64,000 nucleotides of DNA from Curtobacterium flaccumfaciens pv. betae (GTDB lineage Bacteria; Actinomycetota; Actinomycetes; Actinomycetales; Microbacteriaceae): NCBI RefSeq assembly GCF_026241855.1, contig NZ_JAPJDC010000001.1, positions 3,038,001-3,102,000 of the forward strand, in the 5' to 3' direction. Positions 33,300 through 43,063 of this stretch are shown piece after piece (position 1 is the first letter of the stretch; each line of letters opens with the position of its first letter). Made by a program: the position numbers and the translations under genes. The notes under the pieces were generated by a model. It saw only the letters and a program-made list of their open reading frames with translations, was not told where the DNA came from and did no database searches.

Positions 33300-33773
33300 A
33301 TGCCCGTGACCGACGAGATGGTGTGCTTCTCCCTCTACGCGGCGTCCCGCGCCACCACGCAGGCGTACCGCACGATGCTCGAACCCTGGGGCCTGACGTA
33401 CCCGCAGTACCTGGTGCTCGTGACCCTGTGGGTCGAGGGCGACCAGACCGTCTCCGGTCTCGGCGAACACCTGCAGCTCGACTCCGGCACCCTCTCGCCA
33501 CTGCTCCGCCGCATGGAGCAGAGCGACCTGGTCCGCCGCGAGCGCCGCAGCACCGACGAGCGCGTCGTCACGGTGACCGTCGGTGACCGCGGCCGCGAAC
33601 TGCGGTCCGAGCTGAGCGGCATCCCCGCGCGGATCGCCGCAGGCATGGGCCTGGCCGACGAACGCGCGGCCGCCGAGCTCATCGCGACGCTGCACCGGCT
33701 GACCGAGACGATGCACGCGGCGGCCGACCCCGCCGGTGCCGCTGGCGCTGGCGCTGGCGCCGTTTCGCACTGA
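33300..33773 (+). CDS. ohrR: Organic-peroxide-sensing MarR-family repressor OhrR
   Basis: 157 residues. The reactive Cys9 lies in the diagnostic MVCFSLYAASR. The winged helix is LTYPQYLVLVTLW, LGEHLQLDSGTLSPLLRRMEQ and RRERRSTDERVVTVTV. OhrR leaves DNA when Cys9 is oxidised by organic hydroperoxides and so induces ohr, which follows after 101 bases. The last 20 residues are a Gly/Ala run absent from most relatives. The stop codon is the TGA of a family B repeat (TGAGCGACACCTCACG). Confidence 0.92.
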   Translation: MPVTDEMVCFSLYAASRATTQAYRTMLEPWGLTYPQYLVLVTLWVEGDQTVSGLGEHLQLDSGTLSPLLRRMEQSDLVRRERRSTDERVVTVTVGDRGRELRSELSGIPARIAAGMGLADERAAAELIATLHRLTETMHAAADPAGAAGAGAGAVSH

Positions 33774-33810
33774 GCGACACCTCACGCCCCCGTGCGCCCG
33801 TGAACTGTCG
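33772..33810. repeat. Family B palindrome in the ohrR-ohr gap, overlapping the ohrR stop
   Basis: Arms 33775-33786 (CGACACCTCACG) and 33799-33810 pair at 10 of 12 positions. The TGA at 33771-33773 is the start of the repeat unit. Placed between two genes of one regulon, it could lower read-through into ohr. Confidence 0.6.
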
Positions 33811-33874
33811 CGGAGCGCGAGAGCACGCCGCACACCCACCAACTTCACGATCCGCCCCACAAGGAAGGAACCCC

Positions 33875-34297
<423 letters not shown>

Positions 34298-34300
34298 CCC

Positions 34301-35299
34301 ATGAGCACCACCACCCCCACCACCATGCGCGCCGTCGTCCACGAGACGTTCGCCGAGCCCGCCGACGTCCTCGAGGTGCAGGAGCGCCCCGTCCCGACGC
34401 CCGGCGCCGGCGAGGTCCTCGTCCGCACGGTCCTCTCCCCCATCCACAACCACGACCTGTGGACCGTCCGCGGCACCTACGGCTTCAAGCCGGAGCTGCC
34501 CGCCGCCTCGGGCACCGAGGCACTCGGCGTCGTCGAGGCCCTCGGCGACGGCGTCACGAACCTGCAGGTCGGCCAGCGCGTCGCCGGCGGTGCCTTCGGC
34601 GTCTGGGCCGAGTACTACACCGCGAACGCCGCCGGGCTCGTCCCGGTGCCGGATGCGATGACCGACGAGGCCGCCGCCCAGCTCGTCTCGATGCCGTTCA
34701 GCGCCATCAGCCTGCTGCACTCGCTCGACCTGCACGAGGGCGACTGGATCATCCAGAACGCCGCCAACGGTGCGGTCGGTCGCATGGTCGCCCAGCTCGG
34801 TGCCGCCCGCGGCATCAACGTGATCGGACTCGTCCGTCGCGCCGCCGGTGTCGACGAGCTCCGCGAGCAGGGCATCGAGCGCATCGTCGCCACCGACGCG
34901 GACGACTGGCAGGACCAGGTCGCCGCGATCACCGGTGGTGCACCGATCATCGCCGGCGTCGAGTCGGTCGGTGGCAAGGCCGCTGGCGACATCGCCTCCG
35001 TGCTGGGCGAGAACGCCACCCTCGTCGTCTTCGGCGCGATGGCGTCGCCGACGCTCGAGATCCCGTCGGGCAAGGTCATCTTCGGCCAGCTCACCGTGAA
35101 GGGCTTCTGGGGCTCCGTCGTCAGCAAGACGATGCCGGCCGAGACGAAGGGGCAGCTCTTCGGTGAGCTCATCACCCGCGTGCTCGACGGCTCGCTGACG
35201 CTCCCCGTCGCCGAGACCTTCGCCTTCGAGCAGGTCCGCGACGCCGTGCGCGCCAGCGACACCGCGGGCCGCGTCGGCAAGGTGCTCCTGCGCCCGTAG
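34301..35299 (+). CDS. Zinc-independent MDR quinone/enoyl oxidoreductase
   Basis: 332 residues. The N-terminal GroES-like part (VVHETFAEPADVLEVQERPVP) has HNHDLWTVRGTYGFKPELP and GTEALGVVEALGDGV. The Rossmann half has NAANGAVGRMVAQLGAARG. The Cys residues of zinc-dependent members are missing (no Cys at all in the first half), so it is an NADPH quinone or 2-enoyl reductase-type MDR enzyme. It is joined to ohr with a GGAGGA site inside the ohr end, which suggests use in detoxifying peroxide-derived carbonyls or quinones. That role is inference. Confidence 0.87.
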   Translation: MSTTTPTTMRAVVHETFAEPADVLEVQERPVPTPGAGEVLVRTVLSPIHNHDLWTVRGTYGFKPELPAASGTEALGVVEALGDGVTNLQVGQRVAGGAFGVWAEYYTANAAGLVPVPDAMTDEAAAQLVSMPFSAISLLHSLDLHEGDWIIQNAANGAVGRMVAQLGAARGINVIGLVRRAAGVDELREQGIERIVATDADDWQDQVAAITGGAPIIAGVESVGGKAAGDIASVLGENATLVVFGAMASPTLEIPSGKVIFGQLTVKGFWGSVVSKTMPAETKGQLFGELITRVLDGSLTLPVAETFAFEQVRDAVRASDTAGRVGKVLLRP

Positions 35300-35310
35300 C
35301 GCGACCACAG

Positions 35311-35356
35311 AACGGACGGAGGCCCGGTGCCAGCTGGCACCGGGCCTCCCGTCTGT
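35311..35356. terminator. Family C palindrome, bidirectional terminator
   Basis: Positions 35318-35333 and 35334-35349 are perfect complements (GGAGGCCCGGTGCCAG and reverse). Outer bases extend the stem with mismatches to 35311 and 35356. It separates the convergent oxidoreductase gene and DUF4396 gene. Confidence 0.75.
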
Positions 35357-35367
35357 TTGCTGGTCCG

Positions 35368-36084
35368 TCACATGGCCTCCTTGATGCCCCGACGCACCAG
35401 CCACACGTTCACGGGGTACGAGCAGACGAAGCCGGCCACCATCGCCAGCTGCATCGCCACCCAGAACTCCGGCGAGAAGACGCTCGCGCGCCCGCCGACG
35501 AGTGCCGGGAACACGACGAGCTGCCACACCGCCATCAATCCGTACATGCCCACCTGCCACGCGATGATCGACAGCGCGTCGGCCTTGAGCGCGGCGACGA
35601 GCCCGGCCCGGACGCCGAGGCCCCGCATCGGCGCGATGGCGAAGTACTGGAACACGATGCCGAGCACGAACGCGATGACGAAGTCGACGATCCACCCGGC
35701 GATCATCCGGTCCTGGTAGAGCGCGCCCAGGCCGACCGCCACCCCGAGCGCCGGGAACGCCGCGAGCCCGAACTCGCCGATCAGGTCACCGAGGGCGCAC
35801 CCGGCCCCGCAGTGGCTCGTGTCGATCACTGTGCCCGCCCACCGTCCGTGGCCGGGCGCCGTCGCCCGCCCCCGACGCAGGTAGAAGACGAGCCACACGA
35901 CGCTGCCGAAGAGCATCGTGAGCGGCCACACGAACGCCATGACGCGCATCTGCGGCGGCCGACGCACCACGTCGACCGCCACGAACACGGCACAGCCCAC
36001 GGCGACCACGAGCAGCGCGGAGCACACCACGTTCAGGGCGGCCGGGAAGTCCTGCAGCACCAGTTCCGTCACGCCTCCATGCAA
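35368..36084 (-). CDS. DUF4396 membrane protein
   Basis: About 238 residues with six hydrophobic segments. The diagnostic DTSHCGAGCALGDLIGEF lies between helices two and three, with the paired Cys of the family. Helix four contains GWIVDFVIAFVLGIVFQYFAIAPM. DUF4396 proteins are of unknown function; the Cys pair in a membrane loop suggests redox or metal contact. The start is unsure: TTG at 36084 or GTG at 36072, since the only GGAGG lies between them, too near the GTG and after the TTG. The gene stands alone. Confidence 0.8.
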   Translation of the reverse strand: MHGGVTELVLQDFPAALNVVCSALLVVAVGCAVFVAVDVVRRPPQMRVMAFVWPLTMLFGSVVWLVFYLRRGRATAPGHGRWAGTVIDTSHCGAGCALGDLIGEFGLAAFPALGVAVGLGALYQDRMIAGWIVDFVIAFVLGIVFQYFAIAPMRGLGVRAGLVAALKADALSIIAWQVGMYGLMAVWQLVVFPALVGGRASVFSPEFWVAMQLAMVAGFVCSYPVNVWLVRRGIKEAM

Positions 36085-36110
36085 CCAACCGGGCGACGAC
36101 GGTGGATCCA

Positions 36111-36161
36111 GTGAGCAGAAGACGTTGGGTGCCCTCGGGCGACCCGACGTCTCCTGCTCAC
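36111..36161. repeat. Family A palindrome after the MFS gene
   Basis: Arms 36111-36130 (GTGAGCAGAAGACGTTGGGT) and 36142-36161 pair at 18 of 20 positions around an 11-base loop. It lies 20 bases beyond the transporter stop on the minus strand and upstream of the DUF4396 start. Likely terminator. Confidence 0.72.
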
Positions 36162-36181
36162 TCGGTGCGGCGTGGTGCGGA

Positions 36182-37639
36182 CTAGCGGCGCGACGCCTTC
36201 ACGGGGACGGTGAAGATGTTGCCGGTGGTGACGCCCTCTTCGACCTCTTCGAGGGTGCGACCGCGGCTCTCCGGCACGAACTTCCAGATGAAGAGCAGCG
36301 CCAGCAGCCCGACGACCCCGAACCCGAAGAAGGTCCCGGTGATGCCGGTCGCTGCGACGATCGTCGGGAAGTACAGCCCGAGGAACGCGTTCGCGATCCA
36401 GAGGCAGAACACCGAGATGCCCATGCCGAGCGCACGGATCTGGGTGGGGAAGATCTCGGACAGCACGACCCACACCGCGATGTTGAGGAAGGTCTGCATC
36501 GAGCCGACGAACGCGACGACCAGGAACAGGATGACCCACGGGCGAGCCGGGTTGCCCTCGGGCAGCGCCACCGACGCGATGCCGATGAGGAAGTGGCAGA
36601 TCGTCGTCAGCGTGAACCCGAGGATCAGCGTCGTGCGGCGGTTGATCTTCTCCATGTTGTACAGCGCGATGACGCCACCGACCACGGCGATCACGCCGGG
36701 GGCGATGTTCGCGATGAGGGCTGCCGACGCCTGGAACCCGGACTCGATGAGCACGGTCTGGCCGTAGTACATGATCGAGTTGATGCCGGTGAGCTGCTGC
36801 GCGACGCCGAGCCCGGCACCGATGAGCACGATGCGGATGAGCCACTTGTTCCCGCGCAGCGTGTGCCAACCGCTGACGCGCTCGACCTTCGCTTCGAGGT
36901 CGTTGCTCCGCTTGATGTCGTCGAGCTCGGCACGGGCCCGATCGGTGGTCCGGACCTGCTCGAGGACCGAGAGCGCCTCGTCGTAGCGGTCCTTCGACGC
37001 GAGCCACCGCGGCGACTCCGGCACCCGGAGCATCCCGACGAACAGCGCGATCGCGGGGAGCGCACAGACGGCCAGCATGACGCGCCACACGCCGTTGCCC
37101 TCACCCCACACGTTGCCGATGATCGCGTTGACCACGAACGCGGCGAGCTGACCGATCACGATCATGAGCTCGTTGCGGCCGGACAGCGACCCGCGGATCT
37201 CGTACGGCGCGAGTTCGGCGAGGAACACCGGCACCACCGTGGACGCGCCACCCACCGCGAGGCCGAGGAGCACACGACCGACGACGATGACCTCGAACGT
37301 CGGCGCGAACACGCAGATCAGCGTGCCGACGAAGAACGTGACGGCGAGCAGGATGATGGTCTTGCGACGACCCCAGCCGTCGGCGATGCGGCCGCCGAGC
37401 ATGGCGCCGATCGCGGCGCCGAAGAGCAGCGAGCTGGTGACCACGCCCTCGGTGAAGTTCGTGAGGCCGAGCTCCGCCTTCATCGGGTTCAGGGCACCGT
37501 TGATGACACCGGTGTCGTACCCGAAGAGCAACCCGCCGAACGTGGCGACGAGGGCCAGCACGCCGAGTCGTCGGCGGTGCGGCCCGGTCCCCAACGGGGG
37601 CAGTGCGACAGTCGGGGCTGTCGGTTTGATGTCGACCAT
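36182..37639 (-). CDS. MFS sugar porter (sugar:H+ symporter)
   Basis: 485 residues with twelve membrane helices. Sugar-porter signatures are all present: GGLLFGYDTGVINGAL in helix 1, GRIADGWGRRKT in loop 2-3, PESPRWLASKDRYDEAL before the central loop, QQLTGINSIMYYG in helix 7, and FVPESRGRTLEEVEEG at the C-terminus. The QQLTGIN motif contacts hexose in XylE/GLUT-like carriers. The exact sugar is unknown; pgi lies nearby but is not in the same unit. GAAGGAG precedes the ATG. A strong promoter with an overlapping palindrome suggests regulated expression. Confidence 0.93.
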   Translation of the reverse strand: MVDIKPTAPTVALPPLGTGPHRRRLGVLALVATFGGLLFGYDTGVINGALNPMKAELGLTNFTEGVVTSSLLFGAAIGAMLGGRIADGWGRRKTIILLAVTFFVGTLICVFAPTFEVIVVGRVLLGLAVGGASTVVPVFLAELAPYEIRGSLSGRNELMIVIGQLAAFVVNAIIGNVWGEGNGVWRVMLAVCALPAIALFVGMLRVPESPRWLASKDRYDEALSVLEQVRTTDRARAELDDIKRSNDLEAKVERVSGWHTLRGNKWLIRIVLIGAGLGVAQQLTGINSIMYYGQTVLIESGFQASAALIANIAPGVIAVVGGVIALYNMEKINRRTTLILGFTLTTICHFLIGIASVALPEGNPARPWVILFLVVAFVGSMQTFLNIAVWVVLSEIFPTQIRALGMGISVFCLWIANAFLGLYFPTIVAATGITGTFFGFGVVGLLALLFIWKFVPESRGRTLEEVEEGVTTGNIFTVPVKASRR

Positions 37640-37683
37640 TCGGTGACTCCTTCGTCGGTGATCGCGCTTCATCGCGTGGACCG

Positions 37684-37719
37684 ATCGTAACCCGATTCCA
37701 TGTCCTGTCAATTGGACAT
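37684..37719 (-). promoter_or_regulatory. Strong promoter with overlapping palindromic operator for the sugar porter
   Basis: On the minus strand, a consensus -35 TTGACA (37711-37706), a 16-base spacer and -10 TACGAT (37689-37684). The inverted repeat ATGTCC-N8-GGACAT (37700-37719) with a nested TGTC-AATTG-GACA covers the -35. A repressor bound there would block the promoter. The local sequence is AT-rich against the window average. Confidence 0.65.
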
Positions 37720-37794
37720 TCTGTCGTCAGGTCGTTTGGATCGGTCCACAGAAGGCCTGATGAGGACGGGAGCGGTCCAATCTGCGGATCAGGT

Positions 37795-38331
37795 TCAGCG
37801 CTCGTCGTCGACGGGGCCCTCGCCCAGGACGTCCCCCAACGAGGCCATGTCGGCACCGTGGTCGGTGTAGCGGCGCACGGTCCGTCGGGCGGCGGCACTC
37901 GCGGCACCGGACAGGGCGGGGTTGCGTCGTGCGGCGTCGGCGACGCGTCCGGCGTGCCCCGCGGTGGAGAGCAGCACGTTCGCGAGCGCTCGGGCGTCAC
38001 CGCGCTCGGGGACCCCGGTCACGGTCCAGGCCGTGCGGACCTGGGCGTCGGGGGTGACGCCACGACGGGTGCCCATCCGGTGCCAGTCCGACAGCACGCC
38101 CTCGGTGCGCGAGGCCGCGCGGTCCGCCTCGCCTGCGCGTCGGCGAGCGGCGTCGCGGGCGTCGGACTCGCCGTCCGTGCCCTCGACGGTGTCGTACCGG
38201 TCGGTGAGCCCGTCGGCACGTCGTCGGACGCTGTCGGCCCGTTCACGCGCTGCGACGTCGTCACCACCGGCCGCTGCGATGCGGGCGGCGTGCGCGGCGG
38301 CAGCCGCGGCGAGGATCTCCGAACGCTCCAT
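37795..38331 (-). CDS. Hypothetical Ala/Arg/Asp-rich protein
   Basis: 178 residues, highly charged and Ala-rich (AAAAAAHAARIAAAGGDD, then many Arg/Asp), with no hydrophobic segment and no Cys. Long helices are expected. The central WHRMGTRRGVTPDAQVRTAW and the end RRYTDHGADMASLGDVLGEG are the only distinctive stretches. I do not recognise a family. No Shine-Dalgarno sequence is evident before the ATG at 38331. Reading-frame use of G/C at third positions supports coding, but confidence is moderate. Confidence 0.6.
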   Translation of the reverse strand: MERSEILAAAAAAHAARIAAAGGDDVAARERADSVRRRADGLTDRYDTVEGTDGESDARDAARRRAGEADRAASRTEGVLSDWHRMGTRRGVTPDAQVRTAWTVTGVPERGDARALANVLLSTAGHAGRVADAARRNPALSGAASAAARRTVRRYTDHGADMASLGDVLGEGPVDDER

Positions 38332-38405
38332 GCCCTCGACCGTAGCCGCTCCGACCGACACCGGCGGACCGTCCGGCGCGGTGACGGGGCGCGGCGGCAG
38401 GCGCG

Positions 38406-38465
38406 TTTCGCGCTGGGCGACACCTCACGGGCCAGCGCGCGCGTGAGGTGTCGCTGACCGCGAAA
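38406..38465. repeat. Family B palindrome
   Basis: The core arms 38417-38429 (GCGACACCTCACG) and 38442-38454 pair perfectly. Outer bases TTTCGCG and CGCGAAA extend the stem to about 38406 and 38465 with a few mismatches. It lies upstream of the hypothetical gene and downstream of pgi, next to a family C copy. Confidence 0.75.
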
Positions 38466-38503
38466 CCGGCCCGGCGTCCGCCCCGCGGCCAGCGCACGCA
38501 CAC

Positions 38504-38551
38504 GACGGACGGGAGGCCCGTGGCGAATCCGCCACGGGCCTCCCGTCCGTC
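38504..38551. terminator. Family C palindrome, terminator of pgi
   Basis: Arms 38504-38525 and 38530-38551 (GACGGACGGGAGGCCCGTGG...) pair perfectly over 22 bp around AATC. It lies 15 bases beyond the pgi stop on the minus strand. The arm is almost the same as that at 26201. Confidence 0.8.
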
Positions 38552-38566
38552 AGGTGGGGGCGTGCG

Positions 38567-40288
38567 CTACTTCCGCAGCTCCAGGTACTTCGCGATGAGC
38601 GCCTTGGTCGACGGGTCCTGCGCGTCGAGCGCGGCCTGGTCGCCCTCGACGGCCGGCGTGACCTGCAGCGCCAGCTGCTTGCCGAGCTCCACACCCCACT
38701 GGTCGAACGAGTCGATGCCCCAGATCGTGCCCTCGGTGAACACGATGTGCTCGTACAGGGCGATGAGCTGGCCGAGGACGCTCGGGGTGAGCTCCGGCGC
38801 GATGATCGACGTGGTCGGCTTGTTGCCGGGGAACGTGCGCGCCGCGACGATGCCTTCGTCCGTGGTGCCCTCGGCGCGGACCTCGTCGGCGCTCTTGCCG
38901 AACGCGAGCGCCTTGGTCTGCGCGAAGAAGTTCGCCAGGAACAGCGTGTGCACGTCGGTGCCGGGCGCGACGCCCTTGCCGTCGCCGGTCTCGTCCTTCA
39001 GCGGACGGGCCGGGTTGGCGACCGTGATGAAGTCGGCCGGGATCAGGCGGGTGCCCTGGTGGATGAGCTGGTAGAACGCGTGCTGGCCGTTCGTGCCGGG
39101 CTCACCCCAGAAGACCTCGCCGGTCTCGGTGGTGACGGGCGAGCCGTCCCAGCGGACGCGCTTGCCGTTCGACTCCATCGTGAGCTGCTGCAGGTACGCG
39201 GCGAAGCGGTGCAGGTACTGCGTGTACGGCAGGACCGCGTGGCTCTGCGCTCCGAGGAAGTTCGTGTACCAGACGTTGAGCAGGCCCATCAGGACGGGGA
39301 CGTTCTGCTCGAGCGGCGTGGTGCGGACGTGCTCGTCGATGGCGTGGAAGCCGGCGAGGAACTGCTCCCAGTTCTCCTTGCCGATGGCGATCACGACGCT
39401 CGTGCCGATGGCCGAGTCGACCGAGTAGCGGCCGCCCACCCAGTCCCAGAAGCCGAAGGCGTTCTCGGGGTCGATGCCGAACGCCTCGACCTTGTCGAGC
39501 GCGGTGGAGACGGCGACGAAGTGCTTGGCGACGGCGTTCTTCTTCTCGTCGTCGGCGGCGTCGGTCAGGCCGAGCTTCTCCCACAGCCACTGGCGGGCGA
39601 GACGCGCGTTCGTCAGGGTCTCGAGCGTGCCGAAGGTCTTCGACGCGACGATGAAGAGCGTGGTCTCGGGGTCCAGGTCCGCGGTCTTCTCGTAGATGTC
39701 CGCCGGGTCGATGTTCGAGACGAAGCGGGCTTCGAGGCCGGGCTGGACGTAGGGCTTGAGTGCCTCGTAGACCATGACCGGGCCGAGGTCGGAGCCACCG
39801 ATGCCGATGTTGACGACGGTCTCGATGCGCTTGCCGGTGACACCGGTCCAGGCGCCGCTGCGGACCTGCTCGGCGAAGCCGTAGACCTTGTCGAGCGTGG
39901 CGTGCACGTCGGCGTCGACGTCCTGGCCGTCGACGGTCAGGGGTGCCGCCGGCACGAGGCCCTCGGTCGCCTTCGGGCGGCGGAGCGCGGTGTGCAGCAC
40001 GGCGCGGTCCTCGGTGACGTTGATGTGCTCACCGGCGAGCATCGCCTGGAAGCGTTCGGCGACGCCGGTGTCCTTCGCGACCTGCAGCAGCGCGGCGAGG
40101 ATCTCGTCGGTCACCAGGCCCTTGGACAGGTCGACGGTCAGGTCGGCCGCCTGGAAGGTGTACTGCTCGGCACGACCGGGGTCGCTGTCGAACCACCCTC
40201 GCAGGTCCGGGGTGAAGCCGGCAGCGATGCTGTCGAGCTTCTTCCAGCCTTCGGTCGATGTGGGGTCGACGGGAGCGGATTCGGTCAC
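38567..40288 (-). CDS. pgi: Glucose-6-phosphate isomerase
   Basis: 573 residues. It interconverts glucose 6-phosphate and fructose 6-phosphate. Family signatures: [57 protein letters not shown] with the catalytic Arg region, the catalytic Glu in [19 protein letters not shown], and the final [14 protein letters not shown]. It is slightly longer than E. coli Pgi (549) because of N-terminal and loop residues. The GTG at 40288 has AGGAGG six bases upstream and matches the family start. A TACGCT -10 box lies at 40369-40364. Confidence 0.96.
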   Translation of the reverse strand: MTESAPVDPTSTEGWKKLDSIAAGFTPDLRGWFDSDPGRAEQYTFQAADLTVDLSKGLVTDEILAALLQVAKDTGVAERFQAMLAGEHINVTEDRAVLHTALRRPKATEGLVPAAPLTVDGQDVDADVHATLDKVYGFAEQVRSGAWTGVTGKRIETVVNIGIGGSDLGPVMVYEALKPYVQPGLEARFVSNIDPADIYEKTADLDPETTLFIVASKTFGTLETLTNARLARQWLWEKLGLTDAADDEKKNAVAKHFVAVSTALDKVEAFGIDPENAFGFWDWVGGRYSVDSAIGTSVVIAIGKENWEQFLAGFHAIDEHVRTTPLEQNVPVLMGLLNVWYTNFLGAQSHAVLPYTQYLHRFAAYLQQLTMESNGKRVRWDGSPVTTETGEVFWGEPGTNGQHAFYQLIHQGTRLIPADFITVANPARPLKDETGDGKGVAPGTDVHTLFLANFFAQTKALAFGKSADEVRAEGTTDEGIVAARTFPGNKPTTSIIAPELTPSVLGQLIALYEHIVFTEGTIWGIDSFDQWGVELGKQLALQVTPAVEGDQAALDAQDPSTKALIAKYLELRK

Positions 40289-40453
40289 TTCGGTCCTCCT
40301 GGGGATCACGTTCAAGACGTACAGCCCGCGGGTCACGCAGCGCTGCGTCGCGGACCGTCTTCGAGCGTAGTGCGCTCCGGCAGGTGGTGCGCACAGTCGG
40401 CCGGGAGGCGCGGCTCGCGTTCGCTGCGCGCGTCACGCCTCCCGGCCGGTCGC

Positions 40454-40596
40454 GTTCACGGCTGCGGTCGGCTCGCCGGGTTCACGGCTGCGGTCTGCTC
40501 GCCGGGTTCACGGCTGCGGTCGGCTCGCCCGGTTCACGGCTGCGGTCGGCTCGCCCGGTTCACGGCTGCGGTCGGCTCGCCGGGTTCACGGCTGCG
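40454..40596. repeat. 26-bp tandem repeat, five copies plus a partial, at the copA 3' end
   Basis: The unit GTTCACGGCTGCGGTCGGCT followed by CGCCGG starts at 40454, 40480, 40506, 40532, 40558 and 40584, a strict 26-base period with at most two changes per copy. The last, partial unit contains the copA stop (40586-40588) and its last codons. On the minus strand each unit reads CGCAGCCGTGAAC, that is the copA end GCG CAG CCG TGA. The array therefore looks like an expansion of the gene's own 3' end. Confidence 0.85.
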
Positions 40597-42817
40597 CCGC
40601 GAAGCGACGCAGGCGCAGGCTGTTCGTCACGACGAAGACCGACGAGAACGCCATCGCCGCACCCGCGAGCACCGGGTTGAGCAGCCCCGCCATCGCGAGC
40701 GGGATCGCCGCGACGTTGTACGCGAACGCCCAGAACAGGTTGCCCTTGATGACGCCGAGCGTCGCGCGCGACAACCGGATGGCGTCCGCGACCACGGTGA
40801 GCCGGCCGCTCACCACCGTGATGTCGCTCGCCGCGATGGCCGCATCGGTGCCGGCCCCCATGGCGATGCCGAGGTCGGCCGCGGCCAGCGCCGCTGCGTC
40901 GTTCACGCCGTCGCCGACCATCGCGACGCTCCGCCCCTCGGACTGCAGTCGGCGGACGGTCTCGAGCTTCGACGCCGGGGTCGCGCGAGCGTGCACCTCG
41001 TCGATGCCGACCCGGGCGGCGACCGCACGTGCGGCACCGTCGTTGTCGCCGGTGAGCAGCACCGGGTGCAGGCCGAGCGCCCGCAAGCGGGCGATCGCGT
41101 CAGCGGCCTCGGACTTCACCGTGTCGCCGACGACGACCACACCGAGGGCCGTGCCGTTCCGGGCGACGACGACCGCCGTGCCCCCGTCGGCCTCGGCGCG
41201 GTCGACGGCGCCGGACAGCACCGGGGGCAGGGTGATCGACCACGAGTCGGCGAGCCAGCGGGTCGTGCCGACCAGGACGACGTCGCCGTCCACGACGGCC
41301 TGCACACCAGCGCCGGCGGTCGCGGTGAACTGCTCGGCCTCGGGCAGGTCGACGCCTCGGTCACGGGCCGCGGTGGTGACGGCACGGGCGACGGGGTGTT
41401 CCGAGCCGTCCTCGACCGCGGCGGCGAGCCGGAGCACGGTGTCCTCGGTCTCGTCGACGGCGGTGACCGACCGCAGGGTCATCGACCCCGTGGTGACGGT
41501 GCCGGTCTTGTCGAGCACGACGGTGTCGACGCCGCGGGTGCGCTCGAGCACCTGCGGACCGCCGATCAGGATGCCGAGCTGGGAGCCTCGGCCGGTCCCG
41601 ACCAGCAGGGCGGTGGGCGTGGCGAGCCCGAGGGCGCACGGGCAGGCGATGATCAGGGTGGCGACGGCCGCGGTGAAGGCCGCGGTGACCGAACCGCCGA
41701 ACACGAGCCAGCCGACGAAGGCCAGCACGGCGAGCGCGATGACGATCGGCACGAAGACCCCCGACACGCGGTCGGCCAGGCGCTGCACCTCGGCCTTGCC
41801 GGTCTGGGCGTCCTCGACCAGGCGACCCATCCGGGCGAGCTCGGTGTCGGCGCCGACGCGGGTGATCGCGACGACGAGCCGGCCGCCGACGTTGATCGTC
41901 GCGCCGGTGACCCGGTCGCCCGGGCCGACCTCGACCGGCACGGACTCACCGGTGAACGTGCTGAGGTCGACGGCCGAGGAGCCGTCCTGCACCAGGCCGT
42001 CGCTCGGGATCCGTTCGCCGGGTCGCACCACGACGACGTCACCCACGACGAGGGACGAGGCGGGCACGCGGTGTTCGCCGCCGTCACGCAGGACGGTGGC
42101 GTCCTTCGCACCGAGTTCGAGCAGTGCCCGGAGCGCGGCGCCGGACTGCGTCTTCGCGCGGGCCTCCATGTACCGGCCGGCGAGGATGAACACCGTCACG
42201 GCCGTCGCGACCTCGAGGTACAGGTCGGCGGCCTCGGGGTCCGTGGCGAACCACGAGAACGTCATGTGCATGCCGGTCGTGCCGGCGTCGCCGAAGAACA
42301 GGGCGTACAGCGACCACCCGAAGGCAGCGAGGACGCCGACGCTCACCAGGGTGTCCATGGTGGCGGCACCGTGCCGGGCGTTGACCCACGCGGCACGGTG
42401 GAACGGGAGCGCGCCCCAGACCGCGACGGGCGCGGCGAGCGTCAGGGCGAGCCACTGCCAGTTCGGGAACTGCAGGGCCGGCACCATCGAGAGCACCACG
42501 ACGGGCACCGCGAGCACGGCGGACACGACCAGGCGCCGGCGCAGCGGGCCGGTCGGGTCCTCGTCCACCGCGGGGCCGGCGTCAGCAGCGGCGGGCGGGG
42601 CCGGCACCGTGGCGCCGTACCCGGCTGACTCCACCGCGGCGATGAGCGCCTCGGGGTCGGCGGTACCGTCCGCGGCGACCTGCACCTGCGCCTTCTCGGT
42701 GGCGTAGTTGACCGTGGCGGTGACCCCGGGCAGCTTGCCGAGCTTCCGCTCGATGCGGTTCGCGCACGAGGCGCAGGTCATCCCGGTGATGTCGAGTTCG
42801 ACGGTGCGGTCGGTCAC
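40586..42817 (-). CDS. copA: Copper-exporting P1B-type ATPase
   Basis: 743 residues. One N-terminal HMA domain has [19 protein letters not shown] (Cu+ bound by the CASC pair). The membrane copper motif is CPC in [19 protein letters not shown]. The phosphorylated Asp is in [12 protein letters not shown], and the hinge is [18 protein letters not shown]. The [10 protein letters not shown] segment of the N-domain (HP motif) is present. It pumps Cu+ out of the cytoplasm. The GTG start overlaps the copZ stop by four bases. A tandem repeat begins at its stop codon. Confidence 0.95.
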   Translation of the reverse strand: MTDRTVELDITGMTCASCANRIERKLGKLPGVTATVNYATEKAQVQVAADGTADPEALIAAVESAGYGATVPAPPAAADAGPAVDEDPTGPLRRRLVVSAVLAVPVVVLSMVPALQFPNWQWLALTLAAPVAVWGALPFHRAAWVNARHGAATMDTLVSVGVLAAFGWSLYALFFGDAGTTGMHMTFSWFATDPEAADLYLEVATAVTVFILAGRYMEARAKTQSGAALRALLELGAKDATVLRDGGEHRVPASSLVVGDVVVVRPGERIPSDGLVQDGSSAVDLSTFTGESVPVEVGPGDRVTGATINVGGRLVVAITRVGADTELARMGRLVEDAQTGKAEVQRLADRVSGVFVPIVIALAVLAFVGWLVFGGSVTAAFTAAVATLIIACPCALGLATPTALLVGTGRGSQLGILIGGPQVLERTRGVDTVVLDKTGTVTTGSMTLRSVTAVDETEDTVLRLAAAVEDGSEHPVARAVTTAARDRGVDLPEAEQFTATAGAGVQAVVDGDVVLVGTTRWLADSWSITLPPVLSGAVDRAEADGGTAVVVARNGTALGVVVVGDTVKSEAADAIARLRALGLHPVLLTGDNDGAARAVAARVGIDEVHARATPASKLETVRRLQSEGRSVAMVGDGVNDAAALAAADLGIAMGAGTDAAIAASDITVVSGRLTVVADAIRLSRATLGVIKGNLFWAFAYNVAAIPLAMAGLLNPVLAGAAMAFSSVFVVTNSLRLRRFAAQP

Positions 42818-43032
42818 GAGCGCACGACCTCGTACCCCGCCTCGACGACGGCGGCGCGGAGGGCGTCCGCGTCGACGGGTGCCGGGGAGCTGACGGTGAC
42901 CTCGGACGACCCGCCGGGGACGAGTCGGACGTCGACGCCCGACACCCCGTCGACCTCGGTGAGTTCCTCGGTGACGCTCATCACGCAGTGGTCGCAGGTC
43001 ATGCCCTCGACGAGCAGCGTTTCGGTGGTCAT
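42814..43032 (-). CDS. copZ: Copper chaperone CopZ (HMA domain)
   Basis: 72 residues, a single ferredoxin-like HMA fold. The Cu+ site is [17 protein letters not shown]. It carries Cu+ to CopA and CsoR. GAAGGAGACACC precedes the ATG. It lies between csoR and copA on the minus strand and is translationally coupled to copA. Confidence 0.93.
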   Translation of the reverse strand: MTTETLLVEGMTCDHCVMSVTEELTEVDGVSGVDVRLVPGGSSEVTVSSPAPVDADALRAAVVEAGYEVVRS

Positions 43033-43063
43033 GGTGTCTCCTTCTCGGTGGTGGTCGTCAGGG

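Noticed and set aside
40454..40596. CRISPR array
   Set aside because: The 26-bp units are directly adjacent with no spacers, and no cas gene is near.
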